A stretch of DNA of 39,007 bases from UBA1081 sp964443825 (GTDB lineage: Bacteria; Bacillota; Clostridia; Oscillospirales; Acutalibacteraceae). The notes under the pieces were generated by a model that did not search any database, was not told the DNA's origin, and was given only the letters and a program-made list of their open reading frames with translations. This document shows positions 14,538 through 22,711 of the stretch, piece after piece (positions within the stretch are counted from its first letter, which is position 1; each line of letters starts with the position of its first letter). The position numbers and the translations under genes are program-made. The DNA is taken from contig CAYUEV010000010.1 of NCBI GenBank assembly GCA_964443825.1, forward strand, positions 1-39,007. The letters run 5' to 3'.

Positions 14538-15215
14538 ATGCGTTTTTTTAGTCTTAAAAGTCCCGACGATATAATAAAGCTTACGAATGAAATCGGTTTT
14601 TTGCCGTTTTTTAAAAACAGTATCCCCGGGTTTTCAGTCGAGGAGAACTGCCCCGGGGAACTCTGGTTTTCGAGCGTATTAGACGGTCCGTGGGAGTGGA
14701 AAGGTCCTATCGCGAGAAGAAAGGAATGCGCTTACGGTAAGTTTTTTCTCGGCAAGGCGGGTTTTGTAAGTAAAAATATTCTCCCTGACTTTTGCAATTT
14801 TCGCCGCGACGGGTACGATTTTGAAGCGTCTTTTGAGGACGGGTTAGCCTCTTTCAAAGAAAAAGGCGTTTACGACGTTATCTTGAACGAGGGCGAAATT
14901 CTGTCGAAAGAGTTAAAAGGAACTTTAGGTTATAAAAAAGGCGGTCAAAAAGGATTTGACTCCGTAATTACCCGCCTTCAAATGAAAACTTACGTTTCGA
15001 TTTCCGATTTTGTTTATATGAAAGATAAGAAAGGAAAAACTTACGGCTGGGGAGTGGCGCTTTATTCTACCCCCGAAGAGATTTTCGGGCGGGATTTTAT
15101 AGAAAGAGCTTATAAAACCGACCCGCTGAAATCAAAAGATAAAATTTTTACGTCCCTTAAAAAGGTTCTCCCCGATATAAAAAGCGAAACTATAGAAAAA
15201 TTTATCGGAATATAA
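14538..15215 (+). CDS. AlkZ-related protein of unknown function
   Basis: A 225-residue soluble protein resembling a conserved Bacillota family often labelled AlkZ-related. Recognisable stretches are LTNEIGFLPFF, the GPWEWKGPIAR block near residue 51, YGKFFLGKAGFVS, FCNFRRDGYDFEASFEDG, and a C-terminal GWGVALYSTPEEIFG. AlkZ itself is a DNA glycosylase built of winged helices that unhooks interstrand crosslinks, but the relationship is remote and no catalytic pair of glutamines could be assigned here, so a DNA-repair role is not shown. The ATG follows AAGGA with good spacing, 12 bases after the flavin reductase-like gene. It ends 8 bases from a convergent gene with no terminator between. Confidence 0.65.
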   Translation: MRFFSLKSPDDIIKLTNEIGFLPFFKNSIPGFSVEENCPGELWFSSVLDGPWEWKGPIARRKECAYGKFFLGKAGFVSKNILPDFCNFRRDGYDFEASFEDGLASFKEKGVYDVILNEGEILSKELKGTLGYKKGGQKGFDSVITRLQMKTYVSISDFVYMKDKKGKTYGWGVALYSTPEEIFGRDFIERAYKTDPLKSKDKIFTSLKKVLPDIKSETIEKFIGI

Positions 15216-15223
15216 GAATTTTT

Positions 15224-16393
15224 TTATTCCGACAGCCATCTTTCGGCGCAATGAGCCAAATAAGCCGCGGCTATCGGCAAAACGTCCTCGTTAAACTGTA
15301 CTTTCGGGTTGTGGGCCGGATAATCTCCTCTTTCGTCAAGGTAACCCGCCGAAAGATAAATAAACGCGGACGGTATTCTCTCGGCTATTAAAGAGAAGTC
15401 CTCGGACGCGCTCGCCTGAATGCCGGGGTATCCTACGGCGTTCGGAATATTGAGTTCGTTCATATATGAAACCATTTTATTTGTGACGTCGGGGTCGCAC
15501 ACAAGGGTCGGCACCCTCGTTGTAAACGTAACCTTCGCTTCGCCCCCAAAGACTTTAGCCGTCCCTTCCGCAACTTCTTTTAATCGGCTAACGAGTTTTT
15601 TCCTCGCGTCGTTTTTATTTGTGCGGATAGAGCCCTTTAAAACCGCCGTTTCGGGGATAATATTGGCGGCTTTTCCGGACGTGAACTGACCTATAGTTAA
15701 AAGACACGCGTCGGAGGGGTTCGACTCCCTCGCGATAAGTTCCTGAAGCGCCAAATGAATATGAACGCCTATGTTAATAGGGTCTATCGACTGATGAGGG
15801 TAGGCCCCGTGGCTTCCTCTTCCTTTGACGTCTATTTGAAACGTGTCGACGGAGAACATCATTACGTCCCCGGCGTTATAAAGAAACGTGCCGACGGGGA
15901 TTTTTCCGGGACTTACGTGAAACGCGAGAGCCGCGTCGGGAACAGGATTTTCCAAAATGCCGTTCTCTATCATGTTGGAGCTTCCCTCGAACGTCTCTTC
16001 GGCGGGCTGGAACATAAATTTTATCGTGCCTTTAAGGGATTTTTCATTTTCTTTAAGCATCTTAGCGGCCGTTAAAAGCGCTGAAGCGTGAAAATCATGA
16101 CCGCACGCGTGGCAGCGTTCGCCCGACGGATTGGCAAACGGAAGCCCGCTTTCTTCCGGTATAGGGAGAGCGTCCATATCGGCTCTTAAAAGCAGCGTTT
16201 TACCGCCTTCGCCTAAAGTCGCCGTCACGCCTTCGCCGCACTCTTTTGGCGAAAGACCGTATTCTTTGAGTTTTTTTATGACATATGATTTAGCCAAAGG
16301 CATATGAAGCCCGACTTCGGCGTTATAATGAAGATAACGCCTGTTTTCTTTAAGTTCGTCAACTAATTCGTTAGCTCTATTAAAATAATCCAT
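15224..16393 (-). CDS. M20 family amidohydrolase (aminoacylase-like)
   Basis: A 389-residue cytosolic metal-dependent amidohydrolase of the M20D group (aminoacylase, hippurate hydrolase and N-acetyl-diaminopimelate deacetylase relatives). Metal-site motifs in order: LLRADMDALP, CHACGHDFHAS (Cys and His ligands), QPAEETFEGS (general base Glu and neighbour), AFHVSPG (His) and the late ASEDFS. Upstream in-frame ATG codons exist at 16405 and a non-ATG start further out, but AAAGGAT overlaps 16405; the ATG at 16393 gives normal length and usable spacing. It stands alone, convergent with the AlkZ-related gene and divergent from a lipoprotein gene. The acyl-amino-acid substrate cannot be told from sequence. 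Confidence 0.9.
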   Translation of the reverse strand: MDYFNRANELVDELKENRRYLHYNAEVGLHMPLAKSYVIKKLKEYGLSPKECGEGVTATLGEGGKTLLLRADMDALPIPEESGLPFANPSGERCHACGHDFHASALLTAAKMLKENEKSLKGTIKFMFQPAEETFEGSSNMIENGILENPVPDAALAFHVSPGKIPVGTFLYNAGDVMMFSVDTFQIDVKGRGSHGAYPHQSIDPINIGVHIHLALQELIARESNPSDACLLTIGQFTSGKAANIIPETAVLKGSIRTNKNDARKKLVSRLKEVAEGTAKVFGGEAKVTFTTRVPTLVCDPDVTNKMVSYMNELNIPNAVGYPGIQASASEDFSLIAERIPSAFIYLSAGYLDERGDYPAHNPKVQFNEDVLPIAAAYLAHCAERWLSE

Positions 16394-16468
16394 GTAAAAA
16401 ACCATCCTTTGTAAATTTGATTGTAACAAAAATTAACATATAATTCAATATAAATTTTTTAATAATTC

Positions 16469-16499
16469 TTGACTTTTTACAATCATTTATAAGATAATA
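16469..16499 (+). promoter_or_regulatory. possible promoter of the lipoprotein gene
   Basis: TTGACT (16469-16474) and GATAAT (16494-16499) with a 19-base spacer, two bases longer than ideal. The start would fall only about 10 bases before the ATG at 16516, so the mRNA leader would be very short. Confidence 0.4.
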
Positions 16500-16515
16500 T
16501 ACTTGGTGCGTTGAC

Positions 16516-17223
16516 ATGAAAAAAATATTGGCTTTATCAGCCGCTATCATAACAATTTTCTGTTTTTCTTCCTGCTCTAATGAGGAAAGCAAAGGGAGCG
16601 TTGATTTCGGGGACTACAGTTTAGAGAACACGGAGTCGACCTCTTTAAAATATAATAAAGACGAGCTTTTAAATTCCGACGATTCGTGGCAAAAGTCTTA
16701 CGCTTTATCTTATAATTACTATGACAAAAAAAGCGGTCAGTCGACTATAACTGAGGCGAGGTGCGGAAAATACTACCAAAGCCTTGATAAATCGACGAAT
16801 ATAACGACGTACTTGTCGCAGGAGAGCGGCTATATTTTAGAGTACATGCTCAATAACGATTCGCTTACGGGCACGACGACCATCATTACAAACAACGAAA
16901 TGGACGACCTTTATTCCGGGTTTTCACAGCTTTCTGTCTGCGACCCGTATTTCCCGGTTTATAAAAACGTTTTAAAAGTCGGGACGGACTTTGTGGCGGA
17001 GCGTTCGGCGACAAGATACAGGCAAACTGAACAGGAAGACGGCGAAAACTCAAAAATCGCTTACGTCTGGATAGACGACCAATACGGGTTTTGCTCAAGG
17101 TGCGAGCTTTACGACGCCGCGACCGAAGAGCTTCTTATGTCCTGGGAGTTGCTGGAATTTACAAGAAACGTTAAAGAAGAAGACCTTAAAATAGACGTTT
17201 CCGAATACGATATTAAAAGTTAA
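16516..17223 (+). CDS. hypothetical lipoprotein
   Basis: A 235-residue exported lipoprotein: basic start MKK, hydrophobic core, lipobox FSSC with Cys20 as the lipidated residue. The mature part is rich in Tyr, Ser, Asp and Glu, with several predicted beta strands (YALSYNYYDKKSG, TITEARCGKYYQS, TTIITNNEM, IAYVWIDDQYGFCSRCELYD), a pattern resembling a single antiparallel sheet domain of about 200 residues. No named family was recognised and no catalytic motif stands out. No clear ribosome site precedes the ATG. It stands alone between a divergent amidohydrolase and tRNA-Leu. Confidence 0.75.
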   Translation: MKKILALSAAIITIFCFSSCSNEESKGSVDFGDYSLENTESTSLKYNKDELLNSDDSWQKSYALSYNYYDKKSGQSTITEARCGKYYQSLDKSTNITTYLSQESGYILEYMLNNDSLTGTTTIITNNEMDDLYSGFSQLSVCDPYFPVYKNVLKVGTDFVAERSATRYRQTEQEDGENSKIAYVWIDDQYGFCSRCELYDAATEELLMSWELLEFTRNVKEEDLKIDVSEYDIKS

Positions 17224-17255
17224 GGCGCTTTTAAGAAATGTTAAATTTTAAAGTA

Positions 17256-17284
17256 TTTACAAAAAACTAATAATGTGATAAAAT
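17256..17284 (+). promoter_or_regulatory. promoter of tRNA-Leu
   Basis: TTTACA (17256-17261), 17-base spacer, TAAAAT (17279-17284). The start would be near 17291, about 30 bases before the mature tRNA. Confidence 0.65.
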
Positions 17285-17320
17285 AACCGTAAAATAAACG
17301 CGTGGTCGTTTTTTAATTAC

Positions 17321-17402
17321 GCGGATATGGTGGAATTGGCAGACACGCAAGATTTAGGATCTTGTGCGGCGACGCGTGCAGGTTCGAGCCCTGTTATCCG
17401 CA
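17321..17402 (+). tRNA. tRNA-Leu (anticodon TAG)
   Basis: Complete class II tRNA of 82 bases: acceptor GCGGATA (17321-17327) pairs with TATCCGC (17395-17401), the anticodon stem CAAGA/TCTTG holds TAG at 17355-17357 in a 7-base loop, a variable arm (TGCGGCGACGCG region) is typical for leucine, and GGTTCGAGCC forms the T arm. It reads CTA and, by wobble, other CTN codons. The CCA end is not encoded, so it must be added by CCA-adding enzyme, unlike the tRNA-Ala in this window. Confidence 0.97.
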
Positions 17403-17487
17403 CTTTTTATTTTAAAGACGAAAGAATTTTAAACTTTTTGCAAACTGTTATTTATTTTTTAACGTTATTCTAAAAGGTGATTCTTTT

Positions 17488-18207
17488 ATGTTAATTCTCT
17501 ATTTTATTTTTTTAGGCGTAGGCGTACTTTCATTAGTCGCGTTTAACTTTGTGCGAGTAAAAGAAGGCGGCGTAAAAGCCCTGCTGCTTAAAGCGTTCAC
17601 AAGTTCCATGTTCGTAATGTGCGCCGTGTTCGCCTGCTTAAATAATATGTCCGTATCGACTTTAACGTTTTCGCTCCTCGTGATAGCGGGACTTGTTTTT
17701 GGTCTTATGGGCGATATTTGGCTCGACCTTAAATTTGTTTACCCCAATGACAATAAGATTTACACTTACGCGGGATTTGTTTCGTTTCTTATCGGTCATT
17801 TCCTCTTTTTTGAAGCTCTTATAAAAAATTACGCCCCGACCGGCACAAACCCGCTCTATATATTTATCCCGACTTTATTGGCGATTTTGTTGGCGGCGGG
17901 CATAATAATCCTCGAAAAACCGATGAAAATGAAATACGGCGAATATAAAGTCGTGACGTTCGCCTACTCCTTTATGCTTGTGGACGTTACTCTCCTTTCA
18001 GGCGCGTTAGCCATAATGAACTCCTTTAAAGAGCTTACTTTAGACGTTATGTTTATAGGGCTCGTGTTCTTCCTTATTTCCGATTTGATTCTATCAGGCA
18101 CATACTTTGGGGAGGGCAAGGACAGACCCGTCGATATTATTTTAAACCATACGACTTACTATATAGGGCAGTTCCTTATAGCCTCCTCGCTCCTCTTTTT
18201 AAATTGA
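17488..18207 (+). CDS. YhhN family (lysoplasmalogenase-like) membrane protein
   Basis: A 239-residue polytopic membrane protein with about eight hydrophobic helices. It fits the YhhN/TMEM86 family: the conserved GLMGDIWLDL segment (about residues 72-81) and the late FFLISDLILS segment (about 195-204) place two intramembrane aspartates that are expected to be catalytic. Eukaryotic members hydrolyse the vinyl-ether bond of lysoplasmalogens; many anaerobic Clostridia contain plasmalogens, so that role is plausible but not shown. The ATG follows AAAAGGTG. It sits alone behind tRNA-Leu and ends at a bidirectional terminator. Confidence 0.85.
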   Translation: MLILYFIFLGVGVLSLVAFNFVRVKEGGVKALLLKAFTSSMFVMCAVFACLNNMSVSTLTFSLLVIAGLVFGLMGDIWLDLKFVYPNDNKIYTYAGFVSFLIGHFLFFEALIKNYAPTGTNPLYIFIPTLLAILLAAGIIILEKPMKMKYGEYKVVTFAYSFMLVDVTLLSGALAIMNSFKELTLDVMFIGLVFFLISDLILSGTYFGEGKDRPVDIILNHTTYYIGQFLIASSLLFLN

Positions 18208-18223
18208 ATTTTAATAATACAAA

Positions 18224-18256
18224 AAACCCGCGAAAAAAGCCTTCGCGGGTTTTAGT
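18224..18256. terminator. bidirectional intrinsic terminator
   Basis: AAACCCGCGAA (18224-18234) pairs with TTCGCGGGTTT (18242-18252). A T-run follows on both strands, so it can serve both the YhhN-like gene (+) and argG (-), whose stop codons face each other. Confidence 0.9.
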
Positions 18257-18280
18257 TTGTTTTATTTTAGAACGCTTACG

Positions 18281-19519
18281 CTATTTGTCTTCATCTTTCC
18301 AATTTTCCATAAGCTTCGCTCTTACTTTTATCGGAAGACCGAAAAGATTTATAAATCCTTTAGAATCTGTCTGGTCGTAAACCTGATCCGCGTCGAACGT
18401 CGCTACTTCCTCGCTGTAAAGAGAATACGGCGACGTAGTTCCCGCGTTAATTATGTTGCCTTTATAGAGCTTTAATTTTACGTCGCCCGTGACGGTTTCC
18501 TGAGTTTTATCGACAAACGCCGCGAGAGCCTCCCTTAAAGGCGTGAACCACTGGCCGTAATAGACGAGTTCCGCGTATTTCTGCGCGACAAGCTCTTTAT
18601 AGTGCTGCGTCTCCCTGTCAAGGCATATTGTTTCAAGAACTCTGTGGGCTTTATAGAGGATTGTTCCCCCGGGAGTTTCGTAAACGCCTCTTGATTTCAT
18701 GCCGACCAGTCTGTTCTCAACCAAATCGGAAAGTCCTACGCCGTTCTCGCCGCCTAATTTATTGAGTTTGTCGATAAGCTCCACGGAAGAAAGTTTCTGT
18801 CCGTCGATAGAGGTCGGTATTCCTTTTTCAAAATGAATCGTGATATAAGTGGACTTGTCGGGGGCTTTTTCGGGAGCTACGCCCATCTCCAAAAAACCGT
18901 CTTTAAGGTACTGCGGCTCGTTTGCCGGGTTTTCGAGGTCAAGCCCCTCATGCGACAAGTGCCACAAGTTTTTATCTTTTGAGTAGTTTGTTTCGCGGTT
19001 TATTTTAAGCGGAATATTGTGCGCTTCCGCGTAATCTATTTCTTCGGCGCGCGATTTTATTGTCCACTCTCTCCACGGGGCTATTATCGGCATATCGGGA
19101 GCGAAAGCTTTAATTGAAAGCTCAAAACGCACCTGGTCGTTGCCTTTGCCCGTGCAGCCGTGACATATGGCGTCGGCTTTTTCCTGTTTGGCTATTTTGA
19201 CAAGCTCCTTGGCTATTAAAGGACGGGCGAAAGACGTGCCTAAAAGGTACTCGTTTTCATATACCGCTCCCGCTTTAAGAGTCGGATAAATGTAATCTTC
19301 TATAAATTGCTTTTTAAGATCCAATATATAAAGCTTTGACGCGCCTGTTTTGATCGCTTTCTCATTAAGTCCGTCAAGCTCCGCGCCCTGCCCCACGTCG
19401 GCCGATACCGCTATAACCTCGCAGTTATTGTAGTTCTCCTTGAGCCATGGGATGATAATAGAAGTGTCCAGCCCGCCGGAATACGCGAGAACAACTTTTT
19501 TTATGTCTTTTTTTTCCAT
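18281..19519 (-). CDS. argG: argininosuccinate synthase
   Basis: Joins citrulline and aspartate with ATP to make argininosuccinate, the penultimate step of arginine synthesis, in the cytosol. The N-terminal ATP pyrophosphatase loop SGGLDTS is at residues 14-20, with further family motifs CHGCTGKGNDQVRFE, the APWREW block, and NLWHLSHEG. The 412-residue length is normal. No argH or other arginine gene lies nearby, so the pathway must be completed elsewhere. It is 26 bases downstream of the cotH-like gene on the same strand, with no visible promoter between them, though the functions are unrelated. It ends at the bidirectional terminator. Confidence 0.97.
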   Translation of the reverse strand: MEKKDIKKVVLAYSGGLDTSIIIPWLKENYNNCEVIAVSADVGQGAELDGLNEKAIKTGASKLYILDLKKQFIEDYIYPTLKAGAVYENEYLLGTSFARPLIAKELVKIAKQEKADAICHGCTGKGNDQVRFELSIKAFAPDMPIIAPWREWTIKSRAEEIDYAEAHNIPLKINRETNYSKDKNLWHLSHEGLDLENPANEPQYLKDGFLEMGVAPEKAPDKSTYITIHFEKGIPTSIDGQKLSSVELIDKLNKLGGENGVGLSDLVENRLVGMKSRGVYETPGGTILYKAHRVLETICLDRETQHYKELVAQKYAELVYYGQWFTPLREALAAFVDKTQETVTGDVKLKLYKGNIINAGTTSPYSLYSEEVATFDADQVYDQTDSKGFINLFGLPIKVRAKLMENWKDEDK

Positions 19520-19545
19520 AGGATTTTACCCCGCTGTTTTATTTT

Positions 19546-21435
19546 TTAATTAAAGAAAATTCTTAGCATATCTAAAATGCTGTTTAACAATTCAGTGAGT
19601 TTGTCAAAGAAAAGCACAAACGGGTTGTAATTTCTAATACCCGTATCGGTTTTTATCGAAAAATTGTCTCCGCTCCATTTTGACGACTCGGAAGAAAGCC
19701 ATTTTACTCTCGTGTCGATAAAATATTTAAAATAATCGACGGCGTTGTTGTAATTTTTGGTTTGACCGCTTCTGACGACGGTCGAGTAGTCGTCGGTTAT
19801 ATCCCAAATCTTAAAGTTCATTTTTTGAGACTGACTGACGAGTTCCGCCTGTTTATCTATAGTTCCGCCCGGCTCGGAGAGTTTTAACGCGGCTTTATAG
19901 AATTTCCCGCTTTCGCTGTTAAGCGCTGATTTCACGGCTTCGCGGAAACTGTCTATTTTAATAAGTTTTGAGATTAAATATTTTGTGGTAACGTAGAAAT
20001 TTTGCGGATTGGACGCGACGTTTCTGTTATTGTGACCGATTCCGTAGCAAATATCGAAATCCCAAACGGGTCCCGCGTACATTTTGTTGGATCTTTCGGA
20101 AAGATAGAAATACGCGGACGAGCTAAAAGCGTCGTAATTTTTGCCGAGTTCGTTTATAAGGTAAAGATTTACAAGGGAGTTAAGATCGCAGTAATCGTAA
20201 TAGTATTTGCCGGTATTTCTGTTATAACCTTCGGAATTGTAAACCGCGTCTTCGAATTCCTGCCAGAAATTAGAGATATAAGCGCCCGAGCCTTTTGTTA
20301 AGTAATCGTCAGGCGATTTTAAAACGATGGACTGACCTCTTTTTGTGACAAAGCCGCAGTTTTCTTCAGGGTATCTAAAATCATATTCTATTTCGAGAAG
20401 ATAAGCGTGATGCCCCGCCCCCGACGGGTAAGGCGGTTCCTTTAAACCCTCGACGAATTTATAAGACCCCGAACTTCCTTCTTTAGCGGTCTTCGTACCG
20501 GCGCTCGCGGTCGTCTTTGTGACGTATACCGGATTTAACAGAGCGTCCGAGCCTAAATTCGCCTGTTCGACCATACTGTCAAGGTCGTTTATATTAACGC
20601 GGTTAGGCGCGACCTCGGTTTTTTCGGTTAAGAGATAAGAACCTCTGTACTCCCCGTCGTAATACAAATCAACAGGCTCGTATAAAGGGGTAAACGAAAA
20701 ACCTAAGGTATTGGCGAAATCAAAAGTAACCGAGTTATGTATAAGCGTCGATTCGGCGGCGTTGGCTAAAAGAACCCATGTTTTGCCGGCGTCGCTCGCG
20801 TTCCCTAAAAGAGCCGCGTCGTTTATAAGTTTAATTTGATAAGGTTTTTTCTCGTAATCGGTAAAAGTCGAGTTGCCCCTGCCCTTAATTTCTTTTATGG
20901 AGTTTGAAAAGTCAACGCTCCCATTCACTCCTATAAAAGCCATCTTGCCGGACGCTATATTTTCTTTTGAGGAGTCTACCCAGGGACGGCCGTAATTTAC
21001 AGGGTCGTCGCTCACAAGGTACATCGAGCGGACTTTCGCGGATTTCATAACGGTAAAGCCGGAAGTTTGCCCGTCGGCCGTAACCGTTACGTTGTACTCG
21101 TCGGATGTCGCGGGGAAAATCGACGTAAAATCAAACGGAACGCCGCTTTCGATATTTATCATATTCTCCCCGTTCGCGAAACTCACGTCCTCGAAACTCT
21201 CGTCAAAATAGACTGTGAGCGAGGACAAATCGGCGGAAGACGGTAAAAACAGATAAGTCTTGCCGTCGAGAGGACTTTTTTGAGTTTTAATCGTTGTGTT
21301 TTCGTCCGATACGGACGCTTTAAACGAAAGTGAGTCGTAAATATCGCCGCCTTGCGCCGAAGCCGCCGTAATTGCTAAAACAGAGAGCGCGAGAACGACC
21401 GCCGCGATTATGATTGCGCGTTTTGATTTTTTCAT
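19546..21435 (-). CDS. secreted CotH-kinase family protein
   Basis: A 629-residue exported protein with a signal peptide (MKKSKR, hydrophobic core, cleavage near ASA). Residues about 30-140 look like a beta-sandwich module with cadherin-like or Ig-like character. A CotH-type atypical kinase domain follows (about 150-540): IKGRGNST near 183, KTWVLLANAAESTLIHN near 220, LTEKTEV near 265, and the metal-binding WDFDICYG near 457. CotH phosphorylates spore-coat proteins in Bacillus; secreted relatives with other modules are common in gut and rumen Clostridia, where targets are mostly unknown. The last 25 residues are hydrophobic and amphipathic, perhaps a membrane contact. The ribosome site is AAGGTG. 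Kinase activity itself is inferred. Confidence 0.88.
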   Translation of the reverse strand: MKKSKRAIIIAAVVLALSVLAITAASAQGGDIYDSLSFKASVSDENTTIKTQKSPLDGKTYLFLPSSADLSSLTVYFDESFEDVSFANGENMINIESGVPFDFTSIFPATSDEYNVTVTADGQTSGFTVMKSAKVRSMYLVSDDPVNYGRPWVDSSKENIASGKMAFIGVNGSVDFSNSIKEIKGRGNSTFTDYEKKPYQIKLINDAALLGNASDAGKTWVLLANAAESTLIHNSVTFDFANTLGFSFTPLYEPVDLYYDGEYRGSYLLTEKTEVAPNRVNINDLDSMVEQANLGSDALLNPVYVTKTTASAGTKTAKEGSSGSYKFVEGLKEPPYPSGAGHHAYLLEIEYDFRYPEENCGFVTKRGQSIVLKSPDDYLTKGSGAYISNFWQEFEDAVYNSEGYNRNTGKYYYDYCDLNSLVNLYLINELGKNYDAFSSSAYFYLSERSNKMYAGPVWDFDICYGIGHNNRNVASNPQNFYVTTKYLISKLIKIDSFREAVKSALNSESGKFYKAALKLSEPGGTIDKQAELVSQSQKMNFKIWDITDDYSTVVRSGQTKNYNNAVDYFKYFIDTRVKWLSSESSKWSGDNFSIKTDTGIRNYNPFVLFFDKLTELLNSILDMLRIFFN

Positions 21436-21859
21436 TATATCACCTTACCAAAATGAATGTGAAAGACATAAAAGCTTTATTTTAAACGAAATTTAAGCGA
21501 GAAGGGGAGAGCGGGAAAAACGTTTTACTTTAAGCGGACGTTTCCGTGAAAGCGGACGTTTCCGCAGAAAAAGAGCCTTGCTTTACGCGGACGTTTCCTA
21601 ATAAAGAAACTTTAATTCCGCGACCGTTTCCGGGGCGAAAGCTCCGGCTTTCACGAACTTTTCCGGGGCGAAAACTTTGATTTTCGCGAACGCCTAATCT
21701 TAACAGCCCTAAAAAATTGAATTCGTTTTCACACTAACCCATTATAATCTGATTATATACGCGTCATTTGTAATGTGTTTAAAGGAAAACTAAATTGTTT
21801 TTTAATAGAATATTAAATTTAAATGAATAAAAAACGTATATTCCAAAAAATAAAAAATT
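21436..21859. other. 424-base intergenic region between cotH-like gene and folK
   Basis: The left half (21534-21692) is a degenerate tandem repeat, listed separately. The right half (about 21700-21859) is very AT-rich, with two TATAAT-like boxes readable on the - strand (about 21735-21760) but no matching -35 box. On the - strand a stop-free stretch of about 68 codons spans the repeats (about 21727-21524), but it has no ATG, GTG or TTG with a ribosome site, so it is not called a gene. No terminator for folK could be seen. Confidence 0.6.
21534..21692. repeat. degenerate 33-bp tandem repeat with small hairpins
   Basis: Copies of GCGGACGTTTCC or its variants start at 21534, 21552, 21587, 21620, 21653 and 21686. 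The last four are exactly 33 bases apart; the earlier steps are 18 and 35. Most units contain an inverted repeat: GCGGA-N4-TCCGC (21552-21565), GAAAGC-N4-GCTTTC (21637-21652) and CGAAAA-N6-TTTTCG in the next unit. A period of 33 equals 11 codons, and one - strand frame stays open through the block, so either a decayed coding repeat or a palindromic intergenic element is possible. Confidence 0.75.
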
Positions 21860-22354
21860 TTAAAACAACGAGTCAAGATTAAATTTTCTTATTATTCCGC
21901 TCGCGTCGCGGTTTTTGTATATTTGGTCAAAACTTATAAAAGCCTTATCCTGTTCTAAAATTATATCGCTAAGAGGCTCTAATACAAAAGCTCTTTCTTT
22001 TATGCGGGGGTGCGGAACGGAAAGTTCCGGCGTGGAGATTTTTTCGCCCTCGTATATTAAAAGGTCGAGGTCTATAACTCTCGGGGAATTTTTAAACGGA
22101 CGCTCTCTTCCCAAAGCCGCCTCAATACCTAAAAGCGCCCCTAAAAGCGCGTTAGGGGAGAGGGAAGTTTTTAAAAGCGCGCAGGCGTTATAAAAATTAT
22201 CCTGATCTTTATATCCCCAGGGTTCCGTCTCATAAACGCTTGACACGCTTAAAACTTCGGTTCCCGGAAGGCGTTTTAAAGAGCTTAAACTTAGAGTTAT
22301 ATTTTTTTCTTTTTGCCCTAAATTTGAGCCTATTCCTATGTACGCTCTTTTCAT
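21860..22354 (-). CDS. folK: 2-amino-4-hydroxy-6-hydroxymethyldihydropteridine pyrophosphokinase
   Basis: Transfers pyrophosphate from ATP to hydroxymethyl-dihydropterin, the step before dihydropteroate synthase in folate synthesis. The family start YIGIGSNLG, the VYETEPWGYKDQDNFYNAC substrate block (about residues 40-58) and the metal-binding signature PRVIDLDLLIY (about 91-101) are all present. The 164-residue length is normal for a stand-alone enzyme. Its start overlaps the stop of folB by 4 bases, the last gene of a folP-folB-folK operon. No terminator is obvious after it. Confidence 0.96.
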   Translation of the reverse strand: MKRAYIGIGSNLGQKEKNITLSLSSLKRLPGTEVLSVSSVYETEPWGYKDQDNFYNACALLKTSLSPNALLGALLGIEAALGRERPFKNSPRVIDLDLLIYEGEKISTPELSVPHPRIKERAFVLEPLSDIILEQDKAFISFDQIYKNRDASGIIRKFNLDSLF

Positions 22355-22710
22355 CTCGTTTTCTCTATCTCTACGGCGGCGTAGTCAAAAGACGCCTTAA
22401 CTGGAGCTTCGGGTTTTTTTAAAGTAATTTTAACGGAATTTACTTTAGGAAAGTCGTTTAATACGCCTAGAGCCGCTTCCCCCGCCGCTTTTTCTAAAAG
22501 ATCGTACTTTTCTTTTAAAAAGTACTTTCTTACGGATTTAATTATGTCGGCGTAACTTACGGTGGAGTTTATATCGTCGTCTAAAGACGCTTCAGAAAGG
22601 TTGAGCGCGCACTCGATATCAAGATAAAAATTCTGCCCGTTTATTTTTTCCTCGCGGTTTACGCCGTGAAAAGCGTAAAGCTTTAAGTTTTTAATTATTA
22701 TTTTATCCAT
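22351..22710 (-). CDS. folB: dihydroneopterin aldolase
   Basis: A 119-residue enzyme that cleaves dihydroneopterin to hydroxymethyl-dihydropterin and glycolaldehyde. The family start IIIKNLKLYAFHGVNREEKINGQ carries the conserved glutamate region, and LLEKAAGEAALGVL (about residues 72-85) holds the catalytic lysine-containing helix; the end VKASFDYAAVEI is typical. It lies one base after folP and overlaps folK by 4 bases, so the three proteins are likely made together in pathway-linked amounts. Members usually form octamers in the cytosol. Confidence 0.95.
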   Translation of the reverse strand: MDKIIIKNLKLYAFHGVNREEKINGQNFYLDIECALNLSEASLDDDINSTVSYADIIKSVRKYFLKEKYDLLEKAAGEAALGVLNDFPKVNSVKITLKKPEAPVKASFDYAAVEIEKTR

Positions 22711-22711
22711 T

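Noticed and set aside
21534..21692. CRISPR array
   Set aside because: Units are adjacent 33-bp tandem copies with no unique spacers, and no cas gene is in the window.
21524..21727. 68-codon stop-free - strand frame through the 33-bp repeats
   Set aside because: No ATG, GTG or TTG with a ribosome site opens it; kept only as a remark on the repeat.
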